From NCBI GenBank assembly GCA_963805255.1, contig CAWDTK010000020.1, positions 206,830 to 270,829 on the forward strand: 64,000 nt of DNA. The letters are read 5' to 3'. A program made the translations under genes and the position numbers. Below, piece by piece: positions 43,828 through 52,645 of this stretch. This DNA is from Bog-532 sp963805255 (lineage in GTDB: Bacteria; Actinomycetota; Actinomycetes; Streptosporangiales; Streptosporangiaceae). Every line of letters starts with the position of its first letter. Position 1 is the first letter of the stretch. The notes beneath the pieces were generated by a model. It was not told the origin of the DNA. It was given only the letters and a program-made list of their open reading frames with translations, and ran no database searches.

Positions 43828-44736
43828 TTACTGAGCGGGCGGGGTGGTGAGGATCTGCCGCCAGCGCCGGTGCAGCGGGTAGAGGTAGATGTCCTTGACC
43901 GGCAGGGCGTGTTCATGGCGGCGGTCGAGCTTGCCCCTGCCCTTGGTCTGGCCAATGCGGGTCCAGTTGGCGGCGCGGTAGCTGGCGCCGGTGAACCGGC
44001 CGGCCTTGACGAAGGTCTCGGCCAGGACCGGGGCGTAGCCGTAGCGGGCCCGCCAGTCGGCGGGCAGCCGGCGGGTGACGGCGGCGAGCAGCGAGGAGGC
44101 GAGGTTGGGGACCGCCAGGTCGGGGCGGATGAGGAACCGGGCGTTGCCGCAGATCAGGTTCAGGTTGGCGCGGCGGGTGGCGGGGTCCCAGCCGATCCAG
44201 TCGTCGCGGGGGGCGCATTTCCAGGCGCTGGCGGCGAAGGCGAAGGCGGCGATCGGGCCGGCGGCGGGGGCGGCGGCGAGGTAGCGGATCTGGGCGCCGG
44301 CCAGCGGGGTGTAGCCGAGGTAGTGGTGGTCGCGGATGAGCTGGTTCCACTGCCGGGAGGCCTGGCGGCTGTCGACGACGCTGATGGTGACCGGGCCGAG
44401 ATCGGCCAAGGTGGCGGCGGGGTGCGCCGGCAGCGGCAGGGCGAGCTGGCCGGGGTGCCCGTGCCGGGGGTGGCGTCCGTTGCCGTTGCCGTTGCGCGGC
44501 GGCGGCAGGGTGATCAGGCCGTCGGCGGCCATCCGGCCCAGGGCGACGCGGGCGGTCATGTCCTTGCGCCGCCCGCCGGGGGTCTGCCAGCCGAGCGCGT
44601 CGCAGATCGCGTCGGCGATCGCGCGGCGGGTCGGCAGCGTCGCCGCCAGGGAGCGGATCTCCTCCAGCTCGGCGAGGGTGAAGTCCCTGCCGCAGTAGCG
44701 GGCCGGGTACTGGCCGGGCGTGCCGGTCACGGTCAC
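43828..44736 (-). CDS. DUF4338 (DruA-like) protein, copy 2
   Basis: 302 residues, as copy 1 (5831-6739) except Lys for Glu in AETFVKAGRF. Coupled to the transposase by a GTGA overlap. Confidence 0.8.
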   Translation of the reverse strand: MTVTGTPGQYPARYCGRDFTLAELEEIRSLAATLPTRRAIADAICDALGWQTPGGRRKDMTARVALGRMAADGLITLPPPRNGNGNGRHPRHGHPGQLALPLPAHPAATLADLGPVTISVVDSRQASRQWNQLIRDHHYLGYTPLAGAQIRYLAAAPAAGPIAAFAFAASAWKCAPRDDWIGWDPATRRANLNLICGNARFLIRPDLAVPNLASSLLAAVTRRLPADWRARYGYAPVLAETFVKAGRFTGASYRAANWTRIGQTKGRGKLDRRHEHALPVKDIYLYPLHRRWRQILTTPPAQ

Positions 44737-46418
44737 GGCGGCTGGTCCTTCCTGCCGTCTGGCTCGCCGGGCTGGCCGGTCAGGGTGATGTTCCAGGGCA
44801 GCAGGGCTTCCAGGGCCTGCCCAGCCGGCGGCTTGCCGCCGTTTGCGGCGCAGGCCTGCAGGTAGGCGTCCAGGTAGGCGCGGGGGTTGTGCCCGGTGAT
44901 CCGGGCGGTGCCCAGGACGGTCCAGGCGTGGCCGGCCAGGTCAGCGGACCATTCCGCGCCGGAGCCGTTGTAGTTCTTGCGGCCCACGACCGGGGTGCGG
45001 ATCGCCCGCTCGGCGGTGTTGTTATCCAGCGGCAGGTCCGGGAAGTCCCGGTGGCGCACCAGCCCGCCCCATTCGCGGTCCAAGGTGGCCAGCGCCTTCG
45101 CCGCGGCCGGGTGCAGCAGGTCCGGGCGGCGACCCTGAATACGGCGGTAGGCGTCGATCTCCTCCAGCGCCGCATCGAACGCGGCGGCCGCCCGGGCGTG
45201 CTCGCCAGTGCGCCCGGGGGCGGCGGCCAGGGCGCGGTGCGCGGCGTATAGTGCGGCGAACCGGCCGGTCCAGGCATCAGCCCAGCTGCCCAGCTCCTTG
45301 CGGTGGGCGTCGCCGGCCCGGATGAACCGCCGCCGGATATGGGCCCAGCACCAGAGGGAGGTGACGCCGTCCAGCTCGGAAAACGACCGGTACACCGAGT
45401 AGAAGTCCGAGCTGATGACCAGCGGCCTGCGGCCCTCCGGCAGCTGGCCGGCCTGCACGCCGTAATGGTCTTCGAGCACCTTCAGCGACCGCGACGCCGC
45501 GATCGTGTACACCACCGTGTCCGCGGCAGTGAACACCCACAGCCACCAGCGGCTGCCTCCGTTATCGGCGGGCTGGCCGAATACCCGCCACGACGTCTCG
45601 TCCACGTGCGCGTGCCCGGCGGCGGCGTTTCGCGCGGCGATCGCGGCCGCCAGCGGCGCAAGCAGCTCCTCCAGCCGCCGGGCCACCCCGGCCAGCGTGC
45701 CCGGCGCCACCTCCAGGCCCTGCATCGCCAGCATCGCGATCACCCGGTTGAACGGCAGCCCGAGCGCGTACTTGGCGACAAGCAGGTTCACGCAGAACTC
45801 CGTCGTGAACAGGCCCCTGGGAATCAGCGTCGCCGGGCCGGGCGCGGTCCGCACCGCCGGCACCGGGCACTGGCAGCACCGGGCGTACTTGCGCCGCCGG
45901 TGCACCACCCGCCACACCCGGACCCGCCACGATACCTGCTCGCTGGCATCCTCCCCGAACAGCTCATAGGCCCGGCCGCACCGCGGGCAGCGCCGCTCGC
46001 CCTCCGGAATGTCATGGACCTGCTCCTCGGTCTCCAGGTGCTCATGCCGGCGCCGCCCATGCCCGGCCGATCCCGGCCGCTGACCCCGGCGCCGCCCGCC
46101 CGCAGCGCCGCCATCCCCTGCCGGGGCGTCATCCCCGCCGCCGGCGTCGGCGGCTTGCCCGCCCGCCTGCCGCTTACCGGCGCCGTCTTTCTCGCTGGAG
46201 GTGCCGAACAGCATCCGGCTCAGCGTCACCACCCGCTGCTTCAGCGCGGCCAGCTGCTCCTGCTGCGCGGCCACCGTCGCGGCCAGCGTGGCGTTCTCCG
46301 CCTCCAGCCGCACGTTCTCCCCGGCCAGCCGCGTGTTCTGTGCATCCAGCAGCTCCGCCCGCTCACGCCAGAACGCCGCCTCATCAGCGGGCCGGGAACA
46401 AGTACGCGCAGCCATCAC
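44733..46418 (-). CDS. IS66-family transposase, copy 2
   Basis: 561 residues, as copy 1 (4149-5834) except Asp for Glu in ERAELLDAQN. DDE residues and the CPRCGRAY zinc motif are intact. Confidence 0.92.
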   Translation of the reverse strand: MMAARTCSRPADEAAFWRERAELLDAQNTRLAGENVRLEAENATLAATVAAQQEQLAALKQRVVTLSRMLFGTSSEKDGAGKRQAGGQAADAGGGDDAPAGDGGAAGGRRRGQRPGSAGHGRRRHEHLETEEQVHDIPEGERRCPRCGRAYELFGEDASEQVSWRVRVWRVVHRRRKYARCCQCPVPAVRTAPGPATLIPRGLFTTEFCVNLLVAKYALGLPFNRVIAMLAMQGLEVAPGTLAGVARRLEELLAPLAAAIAARNAAAGHAHVDETSWRVFGQPADNGGSRWWLWVFTAADTVVYTIAASRSLKVLEDHYGVQAGQLPEGRRPLVISSDFYSVYRSFSELDGVTSLWCWAHIRRRFIRAGDAHRKELGSWADAWTGRFAALYAAHRALAAAPGRTGEHARAAAAFDAALEEIDAYRRIQGRRPDLLHPAAAKALATLDREWGGLVRHRDFPDLPLDNNTAERAIRTPVVGRKNYNGSGAEWSADLAGHAWTVLGTARITGHNPRAYLDAYLQACAANGGKPPAGQALEALLPWNITLTGQPGEPDGRKDQPP

Positions 46419-46538
46419 GCCAAGGCTGCACCACCACCAGTCCCTGTGTCCAGCACCGCCGCACCCGCCCCGCCAGCGTGTCGCCTGCGCCGGCCAGCCA
46501 CGCTCAGCCCACCGGAATCACCGAATACTTACCGCGGA

Positions 46539-46766
46539 TCAGGCCGCCGAGCCTGGCGCGTCGTCGACCATGAGGCTGACGAGGACGGCAAAGACGCGAA
46601 GCGCCCATAGTCCGGTGGCGGTGCGTGCGCTGAGTGCGGCTCGCGGTACGGGCTGGGAGGTTTCGGCGACGAACTGGCCGCGCTGCAGGTGCCTTGCCGG
46701 CTCGTCCCGGTGTTCCTGCGGGTTCGGCTCGCCGTGGCCGGAGCCCTGGCCTGCGTCGGTCGTCAT
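46539..46766 (-). CDS. Small hypothetical protein after the NRAMP-like gene
   Basis: 75 residues starting MTTDAGQGSGHGEPNPQEHR, coupled to the transporter by an ATGA overlap. The C-terminal half has one hydrophobic helix (GLWALRVFAVLVSLMV). Family unknown. Its TGA stop overlaps the 8-bp duplication of IS66 copy 2, so the insertion landed exactly at the 3' end and left the frame intact. Confidence 0.6.
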   Translation of the reverse strand: MTTDAGQGSGHGEPNPQEHRDEPARHLQRGQFVAETSQPVPRAALSARTATGLWALRVFAVLVSLMVDDAPGSAA

Positions 46767-48079
46767 CGGCCGATGAGGTGGATGACTTGCAGGAAGGAGT
46801 CGATGCCGTAGGCCGCTCCGCAGAGCCCGACGAATACGATAACGGTGATCCCGATCGCGTTGGTGGACCGCTTGTTGGCCCATGGGCCCATCAGCGCGGT
46901 GTCGTTGGCGAGCATGACCATGAAGACCAGGCTGACGGGGAGCAGCACGGTGGCGAGTACGTTGGCGTTGAGCGCGATCGACAGCAGCGGCGCGCCCGGG
47001 ATGAGGATGACGACCGCGGCGAGCAGCGCGACCCCGATGTTCGCGGCGTAAAAGACGGCGGCGTTGCGCGGCGAGTTGTTGAAGCTGCGGGACACCCCGG
47101 CGCATTCTCCGGCGGCGTAGGCGGTGCTGGCGCAGATCGTCAGGATGGCTACCGCTCCGGCCTCGATGAGCCCCAGCGCGAACACGGTGCCGGCGGCGCT
47201 GCCTGCGACGTGCGTCAGCGCCTCGGGGAACCCGGCGCCCGCGAACCCCTGGACGCCCGATCCGTGGTGGGTGAGCAGCGCCGCTCCGGCGATCAGCGCC
47301 CCGATCCCGAAGATCGCGGCCAGGACTGCGCCTGCCGCGGTGTCGTAGCGGCCGTGTTTGACGTCGCGGGGAGTCATGCCCTTGTCGGCGGACGCGCTCT
47401 GCTGGAAGAAGATCATCCATGGCGTCACCGTGGCGCCGACCGTGGAGGCCAGCAGCAGCAGCAGCGTGTTGAAGCTCCCGCCGGGAAAGGGCATGAAGTC
47501 AACGGAGCTCACGACGGCTCCCGCGTGGGGTTTGACCAGGATCGCAACCAGCAGGAACAGGCCGTTGAACAGGGCCAGGCCGAGCACGATGCGCTCCCAG
47601 CGCCAGTAGCGCCCGCCGCTGAGGGTGAACACCACCAGCGCTAGTCCGAGCGCGACGGCCACACCGGAGCTGAGATGGAAGTAGGCCAGCCCGACACGGA
47701 TGGAGACGAACTCGGCGACCAGGGTGACCAGGTTGGTCAGGGTGAGATCGCCGGCGCCGAACCAGCCCCAGGCCCGTCCGTACCGCTGCAGGACCAGCCC
47801 GCCATAGCCACGGTAGGTGACCGCGCCGACGCGCATGCACATCTCCTGGCAGACGTAGGCCAGCGCGAACAGCACGGGGATGAGCGGCACGAAGAATCCC
47901 AGCCCGTACTGTGCGCCGTCCGAGGCGTAGGCGATCATGCTCGGCCCGTCGTTCTCCCCGAGCATGGCAAGGATCCCGGGACCCGCGAGCAGCCACAGCA
48001 ACTGCCAGCGCTTGCCGTGCCCGCGGGCATGGTGAACGCGCGAGCGGTCCCGTGACCGGGCGGCGTCCTCCTCGGTCAC
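46763..48079 (-). CDS. NRAMP-related metal transporter with altered binding motifs
   Basis: 438 residues, 11 or so membrane segments. It belongs to the NRAMP superfamily, but TM1 reads LAMLGENDGPSMIAYASDGA where Mn/Fe transporters have DPGN, and TM6 reads ASTVGATVTPWMIFFQQS where they have MPH. The metal-liganding Asp-Asn and Met are changed, as in NRAMP-related magnesium transporters and other divergent members. So the substrate should not be assumed to be Mn or Fe. It follows the korAB and FeoA-like genes in the nif run. Confidence 0.82.
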   Translation of the reverse strand: MTEEDAARSRDRSRVHHARGHGKRWQLLWLLAGPGILAMLGENDGPSMIAYASDGAQYGLGFFVPLIPVLFALAYVCQEMCMRVGAVTYRGYGGLVLQRYGRAWGWFGAGDLTLTNLVTLVAEFVSIRVGLAYFHLSSGVAVALGLALVVFTLSGGRYWRWERIVLGLALFNGLFLLVAILVKPHAGAVVSSVDFMPFPGGSFNTLLLLLASTVGATVTPWMIFFQQSASADKGMTPRDVKHGRYDTAAGAVLAAIFGIGALIAGAALLTHHGSGVQGFAGAGFPEALTHVAGSAAGTVFALGLIEAGAVAILTICASTAYAAGECAGVSRSFNNSPRNAAVFYAANIGVALLAAVVILIPGAPLLSIALNANVLATVLLPVSLVFMVMLANDTALMGPWANKRSTNAIGITVIVFVGLCGAAYGIDSFLQVIHLIGR

Positions 48080-48130
48080 CGGCGGAATCCGGGGTGAGGT
48101 CCCCGGCCGGAAGAGACGGGGGGGTGAGGG

Positions 48131-48460
48131 TCACCGGCTGGTCTCCACCCTGATGGCGGCGGTGACGGCCGCGCTGAGCAGGTGCGTCCCTGATCGCGCC
48201 TGAACGGTGACGGCCCCGCTGGGACGGACCTCGCTGACCTCGAGGATGTCGCCGAGCGCGATGCCCCGGTCCGTCAGGAAGCGCAGGATCGCGGGGTCGC
48301 GGTCCGAGACCCGCGTCACCCGGCCCCGCTGGCCGGGCGCGAGCGAGCCCAGGTCCCGGCCGGGTGCCTCGGTCACCCGGCCGTCCCGGGTGGGGATGGG
48401 GTCGCCGTGCGGATCGGTCCGCGGGTCACCCAGCCGGGCCGCGATCACCTCGCACGGCAC
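48131..48460 (-). CDS. FeoA-domain protein resembling the C-terminus of a DtxR/MntR regulator
   Basis: 109 residues from GTG at 48460. It opens CEVIAARLGDPRTDPHGDPI P, the metal-binding/dimerisation end of DtxR-family repressors (C/H-x..LG.P..DPHG.PIP). A FeoA/SH3-like domain follows: LGSLAPGQRGRVTRVSDRDP, LTDRGIALGDILEVSE. The DNA-binding winged helix is absent. It starts 7 nt after the korB stop without a clear ribosome-binding site. It is either a truncated regulator or a stand-alone domain protein acting with the NRAMP-like transporter. Confidence 0.75.
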   Translation of the reverse strand: MPCEVIAARLGDPRTDPHGDPIPTRDGRVTEAPGRDLGSLAPGQRGRVTRVSDRDPAILRFLTDRGIALGDILEVSEVRPSGAVTVQARSGTHLLSAAVTAAIRVETSR

Positions 48461-48467
48461 ACCCGGG

Positions 48468-49514
48468 TCAGGGGATTGTCCAGGTGTCGTCGCCTAGCAG
48501 AAGGCGCTGCAGATGGCCGGACCGGTCGGCCTCCGCAGGCCTGATTTGCGATCGGAGCAGGTCGTCATAGGTCGGGCGCTGCACCATGCGGAATACCCCA
48601 ATCGGGGTGTGGCGCAGGTCAGGCGCGGCCAGCCGGGACAATGCGAATGCGTGTGCCGCGTTGTCCGCCGAGGCAGTGTGGACGACCACGTGCGGGTCGT
48701 CGGCGGGGCCGATGCCCAGGTCCCCGGTAGCCGGGTCACGAACGACAGCCCGATCAAGGGCGGCGCCGAAGATGATCGGTTGGCCGTCCTCCAGGCGGAT
48801 CGTCCAGTCGTCCCTGTTGGCGGGGTCCTTCAGCGGCGCGTACGCGGCGCCGTTGAACATGGGGCAGTTCTGGTAGATCTCGACGAACGCGGCGCCCCGG
48901 TGCGCCGTTGCGGCGGCGAGGATCGCCGTCAGGTGCCGCCGGTCGGAGTCCACGGTCCGCGCGACGAAGGTCGCCTCGGCGCCGAGGGCGAGCGAGATTG
49001 GGTTGAATGGGTTGTCTACCGATCCGTCCGGCGTCGACTTGGTGACCTTGCCGGACTCGGACGTGGGTGAGCACTGTCCCTTGGTGAGCCCATAGATCCT
49101 ATTATTGAACAGCATTATCTTGAGGTTCACGTTGCGGCGCAGCGCGTGGATGAGGTGGTTGCCGCCGATCGACAGCGCGTCCCCGTCCCCGGTGACCACC
49201 CAGACCGACAGATCGGAACGGCTGATCGCTATACCGGTGGCTATGGCCGGGGCCCGGCCGTGGATCGAGTGGATGCCGTAGGTGTTGAGGTAGTAGGGGA
49301 GGCGGGAGGAACAGCCGATCCCGGAGATGACAACGAAGTTCTCCCGGGGTATCCCCAGTGTGGGCAGAAAGCTCTGCAATGCCCCGAGGATGGCGTGGTT
49401 CCCGCAGCCCGGACACCACCGGACCTCCTGGTCGGTCTTGAAGTCTGCGGCGTCGAGTGGCGGGTGCGCCATCGGCACCGAAGGTGCCCCCGTCGGGGTC
49501 TCAATGGATGTCAC
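48468..49514 (-). CDS. korB: 2-oxoacid:ferredoxin oxidoreductase, beta subunit
   Basis: 348 residues. TPP and Fe-S binding: EVRWCPGCGNHAILGALQSF, SGIGCSSRLPYYLNTYGIHS, the TPP/Mg motif GDGDALSIGGNHLIH to LFNNRIYGLTKGQ. It forms the catalytic subunit with KorA, oxidising 2-oxoglutarate or a similar 2-oxoacid to the acyl-CoA and passing electrons to ferredoxin. It overlaps korA by 14 nt. In this context it is a probable electron source for nitrogenase. Confidence 0.9.
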   Translation of the reverse strand: MTSIETPTGAPSVPMAHPPLDAADFKTDQEVRWCPGCGNHAILGALQSFLPTLGIPRENFVVISGIGCSSRLPYYLNTYGIHSIHGRAPAIATGIAISRSDLSVWVVTGDGDALSIGGNHLIHALRRNVNLKIMLFNNRIYGLTKGQCSPTSESGKVTKSTPDGSVDNPFNPISLALGAEATFVARTVDSDRRHLTAILAAATAHRGAAFVEIYQNCPMFNGAAYAPLKDPANRDDWTIRLEDGQPIIFGAALDRAVVRDPATGDLGIGPADDPHVVVHTASADNAAHAFALSRLAAPDLRHTPIGVFRMVQRPTYDDLLRSQIRPAEADRSGHLQRLLLGDDTWTIP

Positions 49515-51414
49515 GTGTGGTCACCCCCTTGATCACGTTGACGAACACCCGCTCCAGCTCGGCTGCCTGGAACGGCAGCCCGCGCGTCTGGGTGTAGCTG
49601 ACGGTCTCTACCACGCAGCTGGCCCGCAGCAGCGTCGCGAGCTGGCCAAGGTTCATCTCCGGCACCAGCACCGTCTCGTAGGCCGACAGCACCCCGGGAA
49701 GGTTGGCCGGCAGGGGGTTGATGTAGCGGAGATGGGCCTGGGCGATGGCCATGCCGCGGCTCCGGACCCGGCGGCAGGCCGCAGCGCTCGGTCCGTAGGT
49801 AGAGCCCCAGCCGATGACCAGCACACGGGCGCCGGACCCGGGGGGGCCGCTTGGATCGTCCACTTCGAGTGGTGGCACGGGGATTCCGTCGATCTTCTCC
49901 TGCCGGGTCCGCACCATCAGATCGTGGTTGTCCGGGTCATAGGAGATCTCGCCGGTCAGGTTGGCCTTCTCAAGTCCGCCGATGCGGTGCTGCAGGCCCG
50001 GAGTCCCGGGGATCGCGAGCGGGCGGGCCAGCGTATCGGCGTCCCTGGCGTAGGGCAGGAAGACCTCCCGGCCGTCCCCGTCACGTCCGTTGGGCCGGGT
50101 CGCGAATTCGATGCGGAGATCCGGCAGGTCTGCGACGGCGGGCACCCGCCACGGCTCCGAGCCGTTGGCGAGGTACCCGTCGGAGAGCAGCACGACGGGT
50201 GTGCGATAGGCCAGTGCGATCCGGCACGCCTCGATCGTGGCCTGGAAGCAGTCCGACGGGGAGCGCGGCGCGATGACCGGCACGGGGGCCTCGCCGCTGC
50301 GCCCGTATACCGCCTGCAGCAGGTCTGCCTGCTCGGTCTTGGTGGGCATCCCGGTCGACGGTCCGCCGCGTTGGACATTCACCACGACCAGGGGCAGCTC
50401 AAGCGTCACCGCCAGCCCCATCGTCTCGGTTTTCAGTGCCATTCCCGGGCCGGAGGTGACGGTGACCCCTAGCATCCCGGCGAAGCTGGCCCCCAGGGCG
50501 GCGCCGATCGCGGCGATCTCGTCCTCGGCCTGGAACGAGTGCACGCCGAAGGACTTCAGCGCCGACAGCTCGTGCAGGATCTCGCTGGCAGGCGTGATCG
50601 GATACGCGCCGAGGAAGAGCGGCAGCCCGGCCCGGCGTGACGCGGCGATCAGCCCGTAGGCAGTCGCGCGGTTGCCGTGGATGGTGCGGTACGTGCCGCT
50701 GGGCAGGGCGGCGGGCTTGATCTCGCACATCACGGCGAACGACTCGGTGGTCTCGCCATAATTCCAGCCGGCCCGCAGGGCCGCGGCATTGCCGGCTAGC
50801 ACCGCAGGTTCGGTCGCGAATTTCTTCTCCAGGAAAGAGATCGTGGGGGTGATGGGTCGGCTGTACATCCAGGACACCAGGCCGAGCGCGAACATGTTCT
50901 TCGCCCGGGCGGCGTCCTTGCGGGGCAGGCCGTGCTCGGCGACCGCCGCTGCGGCCAGTCGGCTCAGGTCCGCGGCGTGGACCGAGTACTCCTGAAGCGA
51001 GCCGTCTGTCAGCGGGTCCTGGTCGTATCCGGCCCGGTCCAGGGCACGCGGGGTGAAGCCGTGCGTGTCCAAGATGGTCGTACCGCCTGGGCGCAGGTCG
51101 TCGATGTTGGCCCGCAGCGCCGCGGGGTTCATCGCAACGAGCACGTCCGGCCGGTCACCGGGAGTCAGAATGTCGTGGCTGGCGAAATGCACCTGGAAGC
51201 TGGACACGCCTTGCACCGTGCCAGCCGGTGCGCGGATCTCGGCGGGGAAGCTTGGCAGCGTGGACAGGTCGTTGCCAGACGCCGCGGTCTGTGCCGCGAA
51301 ACGATCTCCGGTGAACTGCATGCCGTCGCCAGAATCACCGGCGAACCGGATAACAACGCGGTCCAGTTGCTGGACCTGTCGAACGGACTGTTCGGTGAGC
51401 TGTTCGGTCGTCAT
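49501..51414 (-). CDS. korA: 2-oxoacid:ferredoxin oxidoreductase, alpha subunit (gamma-alpha fusion)
   Basis: 637 residues. The gamma domain (residues 10-190) begins RVVIRFAGDSGDGMQFTGDR. The alpha domain follows with YPITPASEILHELSALKSFG, QAEDEIAAIGAALGASFAGM and TSGPGMALKTETMGLAV, VNVQRGGPSTGMPTKTEQAD. It lacks ferredoxin-type CxxC clusters, as expected for KorA. ATG at 51414 was chosen because the upstream 42 residues are Arg-rich and overlap the nifS end. Confidence 0.9.
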   Translation of the reverse strand: MTTEQLTEQSVRQVQQLDRVVIRFAGDSGDGMQFTGDRFAAQTAASGNDLSTLPSFPAEIRAPAGTVQGVSSFQVHFASHDILTPGDRPDVLVAMNPAALRANIDDLRPGGTTILDTHGFTPRALDRAGYDQDPLTDGSLQEYSVHAADLSRLAAAAVAEHGLPRKDAARAKNMFALGLVSWMYSRPITPTISFLEKKFATEPAVLAGNAAALRAGWNYGETTESFAVMCEIKPAALPSGTYRTIHGNRATAYGLIAASRRAGLPLFLGAYPITPASEILHELSALKSFGVHSFQAEDEIAAIGAALGASFAGMLGVTVTSGPGMALKTETMGLAVTLELPLVVVNVQRGGPSTGMPTKTEQADLLQAVYGRSGEAPVPVIAPRSPSDCFQATIEACRIALAYRTPVVLLSDGYLANGSEPWRVPAVADLPDLRIEFATRPNGRDGDGREVFLPYARDADTLARPLAIPGTPGLQHRIGGLEKANLTGEISYDPDNHDLMVRTRQEKIDGIPVPPLEVDDPSGPPGSGARVLVIGWGSTYGPSAAACRRVRSRGMAIAQAHLRYINPLPANLPGVLSAYETVLVPEMNLGQLATLLRASCVVETVSYTQTRGLPFQAAELERVFVNVIKGVTTRDIH

Positions 51415-51493
51415 GGCGAAGCCTTTCTCCGGGGCCGCGCGGACGCGGTCGCGTCCGCGCGGACGGCCGCCCACCCGTGCGGGCAGCCGGTGT

Positions 51494-52645
51494 TCAGTAC
51501 GAACCGAGGGACCGGACGCGAGCGACGGCGTCGGCCACACGGTCGGCGGCGGCTCTCACCTCCTGTTCGGTCGTCGGGCGGCCGACGCTGAACCGCAGGC
51601 TCTGCAACGCGGCATCGGAGCCGAGTCCCATCGCCAGCAGGACATGGGACGGCGCTGGGTCTGCCGAGCCGCACGCGGCGCCGGAGGACACCAGGACGTC
51701 GGGCATGCATGCCATAACGGCGTCCGCTTGGGCGCCGGCGAACCGCACGTTCAGGGTGTTCGGCAGCCGCGGAGCGTCGGCCCCGTTCACCTCGACGCCC
51801 GCCGGTGAGCGGCCGGGCCGCCTGGTGAGCAGATCCCGCAGCAGGCGCACCATGTGCCTGTGACGTTCGGCGTCGGCTGTCATTTCCGCTGCGGCGAGCC
51901 CGGACGCCTTGCCAAACCCGACAATCCCCGCAGTGTTCAGGGTGCCGCTGCGCAGGCCGCGTTCCTGGCAGCCGCCCGCGAGCAGCGGGGTGAGGCGCTT
52001 GCAGGTGGCTCGGTCGGCCGCGAAGGCACCCACCCCCTTGGGCCCGTACATCTTGTGCGCGGACCAGGCGGCCATGTCGATCGCCCAGCCGTCGAGCTCG
52101 ACCGGGATCTTCCCCGCCGCCTGGGCGATGTCGCAGAAGATCTGTGCCCCGGCCTGGTGAGCCAGCGCCGCGGCCTGGCGGACGTCGTTGATCGCGCCGG
52201 TCTCGTTGTTGGCCGCCATCACCGCGACGAGCGCGACATCGTCGGCGAGCAGCCAGCGCAGTTGGTCGAGGTCGAGCGTGCCATCCCGATGGACGCTCAC
52301 CTGTTCCACCTTGCCCGAGCAGGCCGCCGCGGCGGCCTCGGCGACCGCCTTGTGCTCGGTGGCGCCGATCAGGATGCGCCGCCGATCGGGCCCGGAGACG
52401 GCCATCGCGCCGCGGATCGCGAGGTTGGCCGACTCGGTGGTCCCGCTGGTGAACACGATGTTGCCCCGCCGGGTGCCGACGAGCCCGGCGACTTGCTGCC
52501 GGGCGTGTTCGACGAGCTCGGCCGCCGCCTGGCCGGCGGCGTGCGTGCTTGACGGGTTCGCGAACTCGCGGGTGAACATCGGCAGCATGGCCTCGAGTAC
52601 CCGCGGGTCGACCGGGGTGGTCGCGTTGTAGTCGAGGTAGATCAT
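51494..52645 (-). CDS. nifS: Cysteine desulfurase, NifS type
   Basis: 383 residues. PLP-lysine motif MAAWSAHKMYGPKGVGAF; the catalytic Cys loop VLVSSGAACGSADPAPSHVL; the N-terminus MIYLDYNATTPVDPRVLEAM is typical. It supplies sulfur for nitrogenase Fe-S clusters with the HesB/NifU protein. The start overlaps the HesA-like stop by 4 nt. Confidence 0.93.
   Translation of the reverse strand: MIYLDYNATTPVDPRVLEAMLPMFTREFANPSSTHAAGQAAAELVEHARQQVAGLVGTRRGNIVFTSGTTESANLAIRGAMAVSGPDRRRILIGATEHKAVAEAAAAACSGKVEQVSVHRDGTLDLDQLRWLLADDVALVAVMAANNETGAINDVRQAAALAHQAGAQIFCDIAQAAGKIPVELDGWAIDMAAWSAHKMYGPKGVGAFAADRATCKRLTPLLAGGCQERGLRSGTLNTAGIVGFGKASGLAAAEMTADAERHRHMVRLLRDLLTRRPGRSPAGVEVNGADAPRLPNTLNVRFAGAQADAVMACMPDVLVSSGAACGSADPAPSHVLLAMGLGSDAALQSLRFSVGRPTTEQEVRAAADRVADAVARVRSLGSY

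Larger units (their letters stand above)
43801..46532 (-). mobile_element. IS66-family element, copy 2 (2,732 bp)
   Basis: Same length and ends as copy 1 at 4035-6766, opposite orientation. The 8-bp duplication CGCGGATC flanks it (43793-43800 and 46533-46540). Encoded proteins differ from copy 1 by about one residue each, so the transposition was recent. Confidence 0.95.

Noticed and set aside
43828..44865. Long open frames on the opposite strand of the IS66 genes
   Set aside because: They are Gly/Ala/Val-rich mirror frames caused by high GC content and carry no motifs; the transposase and DUF4338 frames explain the DNA.
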